The position numbers and the translations under genes were made by a program. A stretch of DNA of 42,679 nucleotides, taken from a virus. The notes beneath the pieces are model-generated. The model searched no databases and was not told the origin of the DNA. It saw nothing but the letters and a program-made list of their open reading frames with translations. Position 1 is the stretch's first letter. Each line of letters begins with the position of its first letter. This document shows, one piece after another, positions 6,179-12,311 of the stretch. The DNA is taken from positions 1-42,679 of IMG/VR virus record IMGVR_UViG_3300048592_000419, one strand, 5' to 3'.

Positions 6179-6397
6179 ATGAAGAAGCTAATTTTAGTAA
6201 ACGAAACAGACCTCCCGATGACCGACTTTTTAGTGTTGGCGCTGGAGGTTGTCAAGTCGGGCAGGCTATCAAACAACGGTAAGCAGTATTGTTACCTGAC
6301 CTCGTTTGACGTTAACGGCAGCGAGTACCACGTTGTCAGCGATTTAAACGAGAAGTCGGATAAATTAACGCTGTATAAGCCGCCGGGTTTGAAATAA
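6179..6397 (+). CDS. Hypothetical protein, 72 aa
   Basis: This is the last gene before the structured RNA element. The protein begins MKKLILVNETDLPMTDFL and contains an aromatic beta-type middle (KQYCYLTSFDVNGSEYHVV). It is mostly beta by composition, and no domain was recognised. The start ATG lies three bases after the preceding stop in an A-rich context. Confidence 0.65.
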   Translation: MKKLILVNETDLPMTDFLVLALEVVKSGRLSNNGKQYCYLTSFDVNGSEYHVVSDLNEKSDKLTLYKPPGLK

Positions 6398-6410
6398 TTT
6401 TGTATCTTTG
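6388..6410 (+). promoter_or_regulatory. Probable promoter of the kissing-loop RNA
   Basis: TATCTTTG at 6403-6410 is a full match to the -7 box TAnnTTTG. TTTG at 6388-6391 is nearer than the usual -33 distance, and no better -33 box is visible. It would start RNA about 6416-6418, just before the first hairpin of the element at 6424-6511. Confidence 0.55.
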
Positions 6411-6423
6411 CGAAAGCATTATG

Positions 6424-6511
6424 CGAGCATGGAAAGGGATAGTAGCCTTTCCATGTTTCGATAAACACCCCTTAAAAGGGTTGACCGTCTACTATCGCGT
6501 CAGCCCTTTTT
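6424..6511 (+). ncRNA. Two-hairpin kissing-loop RNA ending in a terminator
   Basis: Hairpin 1 has a ten-pair perfect stem (6428-6437 with 6446-6455), extendable to 6424-6460 with wobble pairs and one bulge. Its loop is GATAGTAG (6438-6445). Hairpin 2 has a twelve-pair stem with one G-U pair (6474-6485 with 6499-6510) and is followed by T's. Its loop contains CTACTATC (6489-6496), the perfect eight-base complement of loop 1. A -7 box ends at 6410 and the initiator gene starts at 6534. The element could be a free short RNA of about 95 bases or an attenuator for the initiator gene. No known RNA family was recognised. Confidence 0.75.
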
Positions 6512-6533
6512 CTTTTACTCAAAAATTCGGAAC

Positions 6534-7229
6534 ATGACACAACAACCGTCTTACTACTCAATTTTACCCGCCATTGTGAGGTATTCAAAGAATCTCACAT
6601 TCTTCCAGAAAATTCTATTTAGTGAAATTACGGCTCTTGCAAACAAGGACGGGTATTGTAGCGCCGGGAACGGCTATTTTGCGGAGATTTACGGAATGGA
6701 AGAAGAAACCATTAGCCGCGCAATCTCCAAGCTGGCAAAAGAGGGGACTATTAAGGTTTTTATAAATAAAGAAGCAGGTAATAAGCGAAGAATTTACCCA
6801 TGTGATCAAGTTACCCTATTGACAAATTTATCAATACCTATTGACAAAAAAGTCAATACCCCTATTGACAAAAAAGTCAATATAATAATACAAGAGTATA
6901 ATAATACAAGAGTTAATAATCTCTCTACTAACGTAGAGAGCGCAAAGTCAAAAATTGACTACCTGAAAACAGATGAATTAAAAACTACTTTAAAGAAAAC
7001 ATTCCCCGCCGTTGGCGTGGACATGGAGATTGAAACCGCTATCGATTGGCTTAAGTCAACCGGCAAGCGATATAAGAACTATGAATCCTTTATGCGCAAT
7101 TGGTGCCGTCGGGAACAAAAGCGATTGTTAGAGCTTGCAAAGAAGAACGGAACAGCTTACACCCCACCCGTTATAGACACTACCCGCCCGGACAACGCCG
7201 TGCCACGCAATAATATGAACCTTGTATGA
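6534..7229 (+). CDS. Helix-turn-helix replication initiator (O-like), 231 aa
   Basis: The N-terminal 85 residues have the layout of phage replisome-organiser helix-turn-helix domains. YYSILPAIVRYSKNLTFFQK leads in, and NGYFAEIYGMEEETISRAIS then LAKEGTIKV form the recognition helix and wing. Residues about 95-140 are a linker (IPIDKKVNTPIDKKVN and an Asn-rich run) whose DNA carries three 20-bp iterons, tandem AT-rich repeats and an inverted repeat. The C-terminal part (150-215) is a helical domain probably used to contact the helicase loader or DnaB. Origin repeats inside the initiator gene are the lambda O arrangement. The DnaB gene lies 280 bases downstream. The start follows AAAAATTCGGAAC, just past the RNA terminator hairpin. 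Confidence 0.8.
   Translation: MTQQPSYYSILPAIVRYSKNLTFFQKILFSEITALANKDGYCSAGNGYFAEIYGMEEETISRAISKLAKEGTIKVFINKEAGNKRRIYPCDQVTLLTNLSIPIDKKVNTPIDKKVNIIIQEYNNTRVNNLSTNVESAKSKIDYLKTDELKTTLKKTFPAVGVDMEIETAIDWLKSTGKRYKNYESFMRNWCRREQKRLLELAKKNGTAYTPPVIDTTRPDNAVPRNNMNLV
6817..6960. other. Probable replication origin with iterons inside the initiator gene
   Basis: Three 20-bp iterons, each an inverted repeat with TATTGA and TCAATA ends, lie at 6817-6836, 6839-6858 and 6863-6882. The last two are identical (TATTGACAAAAAAGTCAATA). They are followed by a perfect 17-base AT-rich direct repeat with a 16-base period (6881-6897 and 6897-6913), a perfect inverted repeat CTCTCTAC-TAAC-GTAGAGAG (6921-6940) and AGTCAA-AAA-TTGACT (6946-6960), the same half-sites in reverse order. 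Iterons next to an easily melted AT-rich stretch are the usual form of an iteron origin. Confidence 0.75.
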
Positions 7230-7534
7230 ATCCGCTAGATACCACATACACCCGCTACATACACGCCCAGAACAGAGAAAGCAAAGACGCGCTTTGGGCC
7301 GCCCTACTTTGGCAGATGTACAAAGAGATAGAGTTAGAAATCTCAAAATTTGAATTTATAGGCCGGGGCCTGGCATTTGATAAGATCAAAGAAATATGCC
7401 ACATCGCCGAAAACAAGGCCGAGGCGGTGCAGATGATACGCGCCTACTTTTCAGGGCCGGCGGCCGGGGTGGCCACGCCCGAATTTATTAACACTACATT
7501 CACAGAACAATGGGAACGAACGCATACGACATAA
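7226..7534 (+). CDS. Hypothetical protein between initiator and helicase, 102 aa
   Basis: Its ATG overlaps the stop of the initiator gene (ATGA), and its own end overlaps the helicase start by 25 bases. Position alone suggests a helicase-loading or accessory replication role, but no loader motif such as a Walker box is present. The protein is soluble and helical, with TRYIHAQNRESKDALWAALL near the start and EICHIAENKAEAVQMIRAYF in the second half. Confidence 0.7.
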   Translation: MNPLDTTYTRYIHAQNRESKDALWAALLWQMYKEIELEISKFEFIGRGLAFDKIKEICHIAENKAEAVQMIRAYFSGPAAGVATPEFINTTFTEQWERTHTT

Positions 7535-8874
7535 CAACTAACTTAGCGGAGCGCTCTATCATTGCCACGCTTATAACCCGCCCGGAGCTATGGCCAAAGG
7601 TAGCTAAGGTGCTAACGCCTGCTATGTTTGCCGACGTGCAACTGCAAACGATTGCCAGGGCTATATACAAGCGCCTACAAACCAAAGAGGACGTAAACCC
7701 CGCGATCATATCCGCTGCCGTACCGGGCCTGGACGTATGGGGCCTGCTCTCCGACGTAGACGCCGCCGGCCTGGAAGAAAATACCGACTTTATTTACATG
7801 GAATACACCCGCCGCCGGGAAATTGAGATAATGACAGAGGCGGCCCGCCGTTTGGCTGCCATGGATGAAGTTAAGTCTGTACAGGGGTGGGTAGCAGAAC
7901 AGCGCGCCGCGCTCTACCGCGAAAAAGACAGGCACGATAAAAAAATACTTGCCATAGCCGAAACCCTATACACCGCCCAGCAGGCAAAGGAAAAGCAGGG
8001 GTTTACCGGCATACATACCGGCTACAACGACGAAAACGACCTCACCGGCGGCCATCAACGCGGGGATCTTATTATCCTTGCCGCCCGCCCGTCGATGGGA
8101 AAAACCACTTTGGCCGTCTGCAAAGCCGTCCGGGCTGCAAAGGCCGGTTGTCCGGCGCTGTTTATCACAATAGAAGTGAGCGCTGAAAGCATATACACTA
8201 AAGCCAACGCTTTTTTTTCCGGCGTCGATACATCGGCGATGCGATCAGGCAGAGGCACAGAGGGCGACTATCAAAACTTTGCCGTTGCGGCTGACAAACT
8301 TATCGACCTGCCGTTTTGGGTAGAGGACGGAAATGGATTAAACCTAGAACAAGTAGCGGCGCTCGTTTGGGAGTACAAAAGAAAACACGGCGTTGAAATC
8401 GTATACCTCGACTACCTGCAACTGATGACCACGAACAAGGAACGGGGGAAGAATAGAGAACAGGAAATTTCAGAGTTGAGCCGTGGGTTAAAAGGACTAG
8501 CCCGCGCCGTCAAAATTCCATTTGTGGTGCTTTCGCAGCTTTCCAGAAGTGTAGAAACCCGGGGAGGCACTAAACGCCCGATGCTTTCAGACTTGCGCGA
8601 AAGCGGGGCCATAGAGCAGGATGCGGATATGGTGGCGTTTATTTACCGCCCTGATTATTACGGCATTAAAGAGGATGAGAACGGCAACAGCCTAAAAGGC
8701 ATTACAGAGGTTATAGTGTCAAAGCACCGCAACGGCGCACTAAAAACGCTGTACCGAAAATTTGAATGGCCCTTTACAGACTTTTTGGAATGCTATTCAG
8801 ACGGCGGGGAGGTGCAGACGAATTACAACCCGACGATTGTCCGGGGCAATTACGACGAAGATTTACCCTTTTAA
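7510..8874 (+). CDS. dnaB: DnaB-type replicative helicase, 454 aa
   Basis: This is a hexameric 5'-3' helicase that unwinds phage DNA at the fork. Residues 1-130 form the DnaB N-terminal domain (NLAERSIIATLITRPELWPK, then the family's alternating helices). The RecA-like ATPase domain follows, with Walker A AARPSMGKTT at 191-200 and a Walker B region VEIVYLDYLQLM near 296. Near 375 comes LRESGAIEQDADMVAFIYRP, a hallmark of DnaB. The length matches the family. The start follows TTCACAGAACA. A T8 run lies at 8211-8218, but no long alternative frame follows it. The gene follows the initiator gene and the unknown at 7226, forming a replication cassette. Confidence 0.95.
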   Translation: MGTNAYDITTNLAERSIIATLITRPELWPKVAKVLTPAMFADVQLQTIARAIYKRLQTKEDVNPAIISAAVPGLDVWGLLSDVDAAGLEENTDFIYMEYTRRREIEIMTEAARRLAAMDEVKSVQGWVAEQRAALYREKDRHDKKILAIAETLYTAQQAKEKQGFTGIHTGYNDENDLTGGHQRGDLIILAARPSMGKTTLAVCKAVRAAKAGCPALFITIEVSAESIYTKANAFFSGVDTSAMRSGRGTEGDYQNFAVAADKLIDLPFWVEDGNGLNLEQVAALVWEYKRKHGVEIVYLDYLQLMTTNKERGKNREQEISELSRGLKGLARAVKIPFVVLSQLSRSVETRGGTKRPMLSDLRESGAIEQDADMVAFIYRPDYYGIKEDENGNSLKGITEVIVSKHRNGALKTLYRKFEWPFTDFLECYSDGGEVQTNYNPTIVRGNYDEDLPF

Positions 8875-8886
8875 AGATACCCGGCC

Positions 8887-8984
8887 CGCCCGTGCCGCGC
8901 CACCTGGAAGCAAAACGACGGGCGCAAACATTAACAAATACGGTGAATTGAAGTTTCCCAGGCCGACCAGGCGGCCAATTTTTT
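8887..8984 (+). ncRNA. Possible third two-hairpin element with complementary loops
   Basis: Hairpin 1 has a seven-pair stem (CGCCCGT at 8887-8893 with 8918-8924) and a 24-base loop containing CCTGG (8903-8907). Hairpin 2 is GGCCG (8961-8965), loop ACCAGG, CGGCC (8972-8976), followed by AATTTTTT. The second loop contains CCAGG, the complement of the first. Only five bases pair and another CCAGG lies at 8958-8962, so the loop contact is weaker than at 6424-6511 and 12312-12398. Hairpin 2 alone is a good terminator after dnaB. Confidence 0.45.
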
Positions 8985-9003
8985 CACTCTTAAAAACAGA
9001 ACA

Positions 9004-9309
9004 ATGAAAAAGAAAGCAGAACTTTTACAAACCGCTTTAAAAATGATGAAGCGGCAACTAAAAGGTGGGGGCGTAGAGTTGCCGACGGGCGAAGTTGTGG
9101 TTATCGACTTAGACGAAGCCCGCGCCCTAGCCGAAGCCCTGGAGTCGCTGCGGTGGGTTGCGGTTTACGAAAGCGACGAACGCAACGAGATAGGCATGGA
9201 ATACGTAGAGTTTGAAGATGCCGACTATATAGGCAGGCTAGCGGAAGGCGTTGATTATCTTGAAACCGTCGGCATCATCCGACTAAAAGACGAAAACGAT
9301 GAAAACTAA
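9004..9309 (+). CDS. Hypothetical acidic protein, 101 aa
   Basis: The start has the canonical early context (TTAAAAACAGAACA) and follows the terminator hairpin after dnaB. The protein begins with a basic helix (MKKKAELLQTALKMMKRQLK), then a strand stretch (VELPTGEVVVIDLDEARALA). It becomes strongly acidic toward the end (VEFEDADYIGRLAEGVDYLE). It is probably a small soluble helper; no family was recognised. The end overlaps the next start by 11 bases. Confidence 0.65.
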   Translation: MKKKAELLQTALKMMKRQLKGGGVELPTGEVVVIDLDEARALAEALESLRWVAVYESDERNEIGMEYVEFEDADYIGRLAEGVDYLETVGIIRLKDENDEN

Positions 9310-9775
9310 AGCATCAACAACCGCCCACGCTCCCGGCACCACGCGCCGACAGTCGCAAGAGGCCTTAATCCTCGCTTGGATTATGCAGTTACCGCAAACG
9401 TTAACCACACTCGCACAGCTAACCGGATTACCTAAAAACACAATCAGCGGGCGGCTATCCGATTTACAAGCGAAGGGAATAGTAGTCGGCTTTGAAACCG
9501 CGCCGGAGGTGACGAGCCGGGGGCACATGATAAACGTCACGGTGTACGATTTTGAGCCGGACGAACACCGGCAGATCGACCACGCATACAACCGCCGCCG
9601 GAATTTGGCCATTGCTCGAATCGAAAGCAGCCTAAAGAACGACCTAGAGTTTTTGCCGCAATTCCTTGTGGCTGCTATGCGCGCTTTTCTGCAACTTGAA
9701 AAAGAATTAGGGCGTCTTCACAGCGATTACCAACAGCCGGGGCAGAGGCCGCCGGATAAATTCACGGGCAAATGA
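9299..9775 (+). CDS. Winged helix-turn-helix protein, 158 aa
   Basis: Residues 18-70 form a winged helix: SQEALILAWIMQLPQTLTTL, then AQLTGLPKNTISGRLSDLQA as the turn and recognition helix, then a wing with GIVVGFETAPE. The remainder is helical and basic (DHAYNRRRNLAIARIESSLK) with a Gln/Pro-rich tail. It overlaps the preceding gene and overlaps the methyltransferase start by four bases (ATGA), so these genes are one translational unit. It could regulate the early-to-middle switch or assist the methyltransferase; neither is shown by the sequence. Confidence 0.7.
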   Translation: MKTKASTTAHAPGTTRRQSQEALILAWIMQLPQTLTTLAQLTGLPKNTISGRLSDLQAKGIVVGFETAPEVTSRGHMINVTVYDFEPDEHRQIDHAYNRRRNLAIARIESSLKNDLEFLPQFLVAAMRAFLQLEKELGRLHSDYQQPGQRPPDKFTGK

Positions 9776-10662
9776 AACAAATTGAACTTTTCGCAGGGAT
9801 CGGCGGCTTTGGCCTTGCGGGGCGTTGGGCAGGCATCGAAACGGTTTGCCAAGTTGAAATAGACAAATTTTGTCAACAGGTTTTAGCAAAAAACTTTCCT
9901 AATGTACGACGACACGACGATATACACACCTTTGACGGCACAGCCTACGCAGGAACAATTGACCTTATTTCAGGAGGTTTCCCTTGTCAACCATTCAGCC
10001 GCGCCGGAAAACGAAAAGGAAATGAAGATGACCGCGCGCTCTGGCCACAGATGCTTAGAATCATTCGAGAAGTTAAACCGACCTGGGTTGTTGGTGAAAA
10101 CGTTTTTGGGCTGCTCACAATGGACGGCGGGCAGGTATTCGACGAAATATGCACTTCGCTGGAAGATGAAGGCTATCAAACGCAAGCGTTTGTTATTCCA
10201 GCTTGTGCCGTCGGCGCTCCGCACAGGCGCGACAGGGTTTGGATTGTTGGCCACGCCCAACACTTTAGATGCAATAGCACCGAAAACAGAAAAAGCAGTG
10301 ATAAGGGAATCAACAATAACGCGTCCAAATCGAACAACATTTTCAAATCTGCGCGACCAGATTTTTCATGGCTATTTACTCCCAACCCCCGCCGCCCGCG
10401 ATCACAAGGGAACGAACAGCGAGGCGCATTTAAGCAAGGGCAAGGGGCATCGGGGCCAGCTCCCGAATTTCATAAAATCACCAGCCAGTGGCTTGAACAC
10501 TGGTATGAAGCTGCAACCCGCCTTTGTCGAATGGATGATGGGATTACCGGACGGGTGGACAGACATAGAGCGAAACGATTGAAGGCGCTCGGCAATGCGA
10601 TTGTGCCGCAAGTGGCTTATTTGATTTTTGAAGCAATAAAAGAATACGAAAATGGCGACTGA
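9772..10662 (+). CDS. dcm: C5-cytosine DNA methyltransferase, 296 aa
   Basis: It transfers methyl groups to cytosine C5. Motif I is FAGIGGFGL at 7-15, motif IV GGFPCQPFS at 68-76 with catalytic Cys72, motif VI GEN at 108-110, and motif VIII HRRDRVWIVG at 151-160. The late motifs RLCRMDDGI and RLKALGNAIVPQVA are in the last 60 residues. The region between 165 and 240 is rich in Asn, Ser and Arg and does not look like a normal target-recognition domain. In this region a second frame (9902-10582) carries its own recognisable motifs. No cognate restriction enzyme is adjacent, so it is probably an orphan phage methylase. The start overlaps the preceding stop. Confidence 0.9.
   Translation: MKQIELFAGIGGFGLAGRWAGIETVCQVEIDKFCQQVLAKNFPNVRRHDDIHTFDGTAYAGTIDLISGGFPCQPFSRAGKRKGNEDDRALWPQMLRIIREVKPTWVVGENVFGLLTMDGGQVFDEICTSLEDEGYQTQAFVIPACAVGAPHRRDRVWIVGHAQHFRCNSTENRKSSDKGINNNASKSNNIFKSARPDFSWLFTPNPRRPRSQGNEQRGAFKQGQGASGPAPEFHKITSQWLEHWYEAATRLCRMDDGITGRVDRHRAKRLKALGNAIVPQVAYLIFEAIKEYENGD
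9902..10582 (+). CDS. Nested +1-frame protein inside the C5 methyltransferase gene, 226 aa
   Basis: This frame lies wholly inside the methyltransferase gene. It is not a plain shadow. SGHRCLESFEKLNRPGLLVK and WTAGRYSTKYALRWKMKAIK are followed by FGLLATPNTLDA, then YLLPTPAARDHKG, and near the end LQPAFVEWMMGLPDGWTDIE. From memory these blocks recur in a family of phage proteins encoded beside C5 methyltransferases, including LLPTP repeats and FVEWMMG-P-GWTD. The same DNA near 10520-10565 gives RLCRMDDGI in the methyltransferase frame and FVEWMMGLPDGW here, both typical. Its start is uncertain because the ATG at 9902 lacks a good context. It may be a separate gene, or a downstream part reached by frameshifting. 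Confidence 0.6.
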   Translation: MYDDTTIYTPLTAQPTQEQLTLFQEVSLVNHSAAPENEKEMKMTARSGHRCLESFEKLNRPGLLVKTFLGCSQWTAGRYSTKYALRWKMKAIKRKRLLFQLVPSALRTGATGFGLLATPNTLDAIAPKTEKAVIRESTITRPNRTTFSNLRDQIFHGYLLPTPAARDHKGTNSEAHLSKGKGHRGQLPNFIKSPASGLNTGMKLQPAFVEWMMGLPDGWTDIERND

Positions 10663-10852
10663 ACTCGAACAGCGAATCCAAAGCCTGGAAATTCAAATTC
10701 GCGTGCTTTCCAAGTCGATAGCAAAGGCAAAGAACGGCACACGCAAGGCGGCGGACGTGGTGACGCTTGCGACGTTGCAAGGGGAGTTGGATAACCTTAA
10801 ATCAAAACAAGATGTTGAACACGGAACAGTGGAAGCGGTTACAGGCGACTAA
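10652..10852 (+). CDS. Small coiled-coil protein, 66 aa
   Basis: The start overlaps the methyltransferase stop. The sequence is almost entirely helical with heptad-like hydrophobics (MATELEQRIQSLEIQIRVLS then AADVVTLATLQGELDNLKSK). It probably forms a short coiled coil. No family was recognised. The end overlaps the start of the following truncated nuclease-like gene by about 40 bases. Confidence 0.6.
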   Translation: MATELEQRIQSLEIQIRVLSKSIAKAKNGTRKAADVVTLATLQGELDNLKSKQDVEHGTVEAVTGD

Positions 10853-11063
10853 GGCGAAGCGTAAAACCCCTAAGCACGACGAAAGCGCATTACAAACCGC
10901 CTGTGTGCGCTGGTTTCGCTTTTCTTACCCTAAGCTCGCTTTATTACTATTCAGCATCCCGAACGGCGCAAAACTACACGGCGACGCGGTGGCTAGGGCG
11001 AAGCAGTGGCAAAGGCTGGTAGGCCCGGGTACGGCAAAAGGAGCGGGATTTGGAAACGATTGA
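10812..11063 (+). pseudogene. Truncated VRR-NUC-like nuclease, 83 aa
   Basis: The N terminus (MLNTEQWKRLQATKAKRKTP) parallels that of the intact VRR-NUC protein at 11421 (LLTPEQFKRYQAGKVKKEK). The middle, ESALQTACVRWFRFSYPKLA then LFSIPNGAKL, fits the first part of a VRR-NUC domain. The frame stops right after GTAKGAGFGND, before the catalytic Asp, the E-x-K pair and the Gln. The next frame continues as a helical segment (ERDLETIEKIKQQLKKLRSD) whose stop overlaps the next gene's ATG at 11099, so a one-base shift near the A run at 11036-11039 may have broken the gene, or the missing core was deleted. The product should be catalytically dead. Confidence 0.6.
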
Positions 11064-11098
11064 AAAGATTAAACAGCAACTTAAAAAACTAAGAAGCG

Positions 11099-11455
11099 AT
11101 GAATGAAATCATTCTTTTTATGGGGAAAAATAGGCAGGTTGCATGCGATGAAAAGTGCAACAAGGCCTGGGGTATAAATTGTCGACCGAGTGTTCAATTG
11201 TCAGATAACCCAGATGATTTTGCTTATTTATCCGACGATGAACTATCAATCGCGCCGCCCGACCCAGGCACGTATGAGGGCGGTCATGCAAAGCCGATTA
11301 ATCAATGCGAAATACCGAATAAATGGTGTGTGAGAGAATGTGAGCGGCTTGTAATGTGCGAAATTCACGAAGAAATTGTTTTAAAAAACTTTAACGAACG
11401 GATATTAAACATAACACCAGATGCCGGACAACCTACTAACCCCGGAACAATTTAA
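11099..11455 (+). CDS. Conserved Cys-rich phage protein, 118 aa
   Basis: The protein has eight cysteines, including CDEKCNKAWGINC near residue 16 and WCVRECERLVMC near 76, a pattern suggesting one or two zinc or metal sites. The central VQLSDNPDDFAYLSDDEL and PDPGTYEGGHAKP segments resemble an uncharacterised protein seen in Bacteroidetes phages, by recollection only. The role is unknown. The start overlaps the stop of a frame continuing from the truncated nuclease, and the end overlaps the next gene by 35 bases. Confidence 0.75.
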   Translation: MNEIILFMGKNRQVACDEKCNKAWGINCRPSVQLSDNPDDFAYLSDDELSIAPPDPGTYEGGHAKPINQCEIPNKWCVRECERLVMCEIHEEIVLKNFNERILNITPDAGQPTNPGTI

Positions 11456-11933
11456 ACGCTACCAAGCCGGGAAGGTGAAAAAAGAAAAAGCGTTTGCCCC
11501 TGTACCTACTTGGAATAAATACACAAGCCATGTTAAATCCGGGCGGTATGGATTTGTCGTTTTAGGCGAAGATCACAAGTACACAGGCAAAGAAGAGCAA
11601 TTACAAAAAGCCGCCGCGTCGCTCTGTGATATGGCAAGGCTTTTTTGGTTCCATGCCGCAAACGAGGGCAAGCGCAATCCCCGCACAATCGCCGGGCAGG
11701 GCATGAAAAAAGGTGTTAGCGATTGCATTTTCATGGAGGGAAGCGAAAACGAGGTATTTATAGGCGCTGCAATCGAATTAAAGGCACAGGGCGGGAAGGT
11801 TGACCCGGCGCAAATAGAATTTCTTGAAACCGCATACGACAAAGGCAACTTTGCTGCGATATGCTGGAACTTGGAAAGCTTTGAAGCCTGCCTTAGATTT
11901 TTGTGGCCTTCAAAATTCAAACGTTTCATATGA
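11421..11933 (+). CDS. VRR-NUC domain nuclease, 170 aa
   Basis: VRR-NUC proteins are PD-(D/E)XK-type nucleases, often acting on branched DNA or as stand-alone phage nucleases. The protein has the family order: EEQLQKAAASLCDMARLFWF near residue 58, GMKKGVSDCIF with Asp101, AAIELKAQGG with Glu119 and Lys121, and Gln131 in KVDPAQIEFLE. All expected catalytic residues are present. Residues 1-50 are a basic extension shared in part with the truncated copy just upstream. It probably processes replication or recombination intermediates made with the ERF protein. The start lies inside the end of the preceding gene. Confidence 0.85.
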   Translation: MPDNLLTPEQFKRYQAGKVKKEKAFAPVPTWNKYTSHVKSGRYGFVVLGEDHKYTGKEEQLQKAAASLCDMARLFWFHAANEGKRNPRTIAGQGMKKGVSDCIFMEGSENEVFIGAAIELKAQGGKVDPAQIEFLETAYDKGNFAAICWNLESFEACLRFLWPSKFKRFI

Positions 11934-12286
11934 GCCATAAATCAAAATCCGGCTGGATTCTATATGTCATGTTACACGTCCCTTTCCTTGTCTTTTGCAA
12001 GATAGGCATTACGGGTGTTAGCATCCGGGGCCGGGCAAAACAGGTAGACCGGGCCGTGATAGGCTTTCCGCTACCCATCTTTTTTGTTATCCTGCCGGGA
12101 GCCTACCATCTCGAACAGTGGTTGCATAGAGCTATGTCCGGGCTTCAGGTTCGGTTTTACCGGGGGGACGGGGCGAGCGAGTGGTTTTGGCTTCCTGCCG
12201 GCGCTGTGGCTATCCTTTTCGGGTTGGCCGTTTGGGCGGGGTACGCGCTTATTGCATTCATCATAATTCAAAACCTATGCTTATAA
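11930..12286 (+). CDS. T5orf172/GIY-YIG-like protein with C-terminal membrane helix, 118 aa
   Basis: The start ATG overlaps the previous stop (ATGA). GWILYVM then VFCKIGITGVSIRGRAKQVD fits the start of a T5orf172/MUG113-type domain related to GIY-YIG nucleases: a Tyr in a strand, then KIGIT, then Arg34. YHLEQWLHRAMS supplies the expected Glu62 and His66, and SEWFWLP closes the domain. Residues 88-118 are a strongly hydrophobic stretch that would anchor the protein in a membrane. A membrane-anchored nuclease-like domain is unusual and could act on incoming or host DNA, but no activity can be read from the sequence. Confidence 0.65.
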   Translation: MSHKSKSGWILYVMLHVPFLVFCKIGITGVSIRGRAKQVDRAVIGFPLPIFFVILPGAYHLEQWLHRAMSGLQVRFYRGDGASEWFWLPAGAVAILFGLAVWAGYALIAFIIIQNLCL

Positions 12287-12311
12287 ATTTCCTTTTCACC
12301 CCGGCAGATCA

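Noticed and set aside
8211-8218. T8 run in dnaB as a frameshift site
   Set aside because: No long open frame follows in either shifted register, and the helicase frame is intact on both sides.
9772-10662. Restriction enzyme partner for either methyltransferase
   Set aside because: Neighbouring genes show no restriction endonuclease motif apart from VRR-NUC proteins, which are not expected to be sequence-specific partners.
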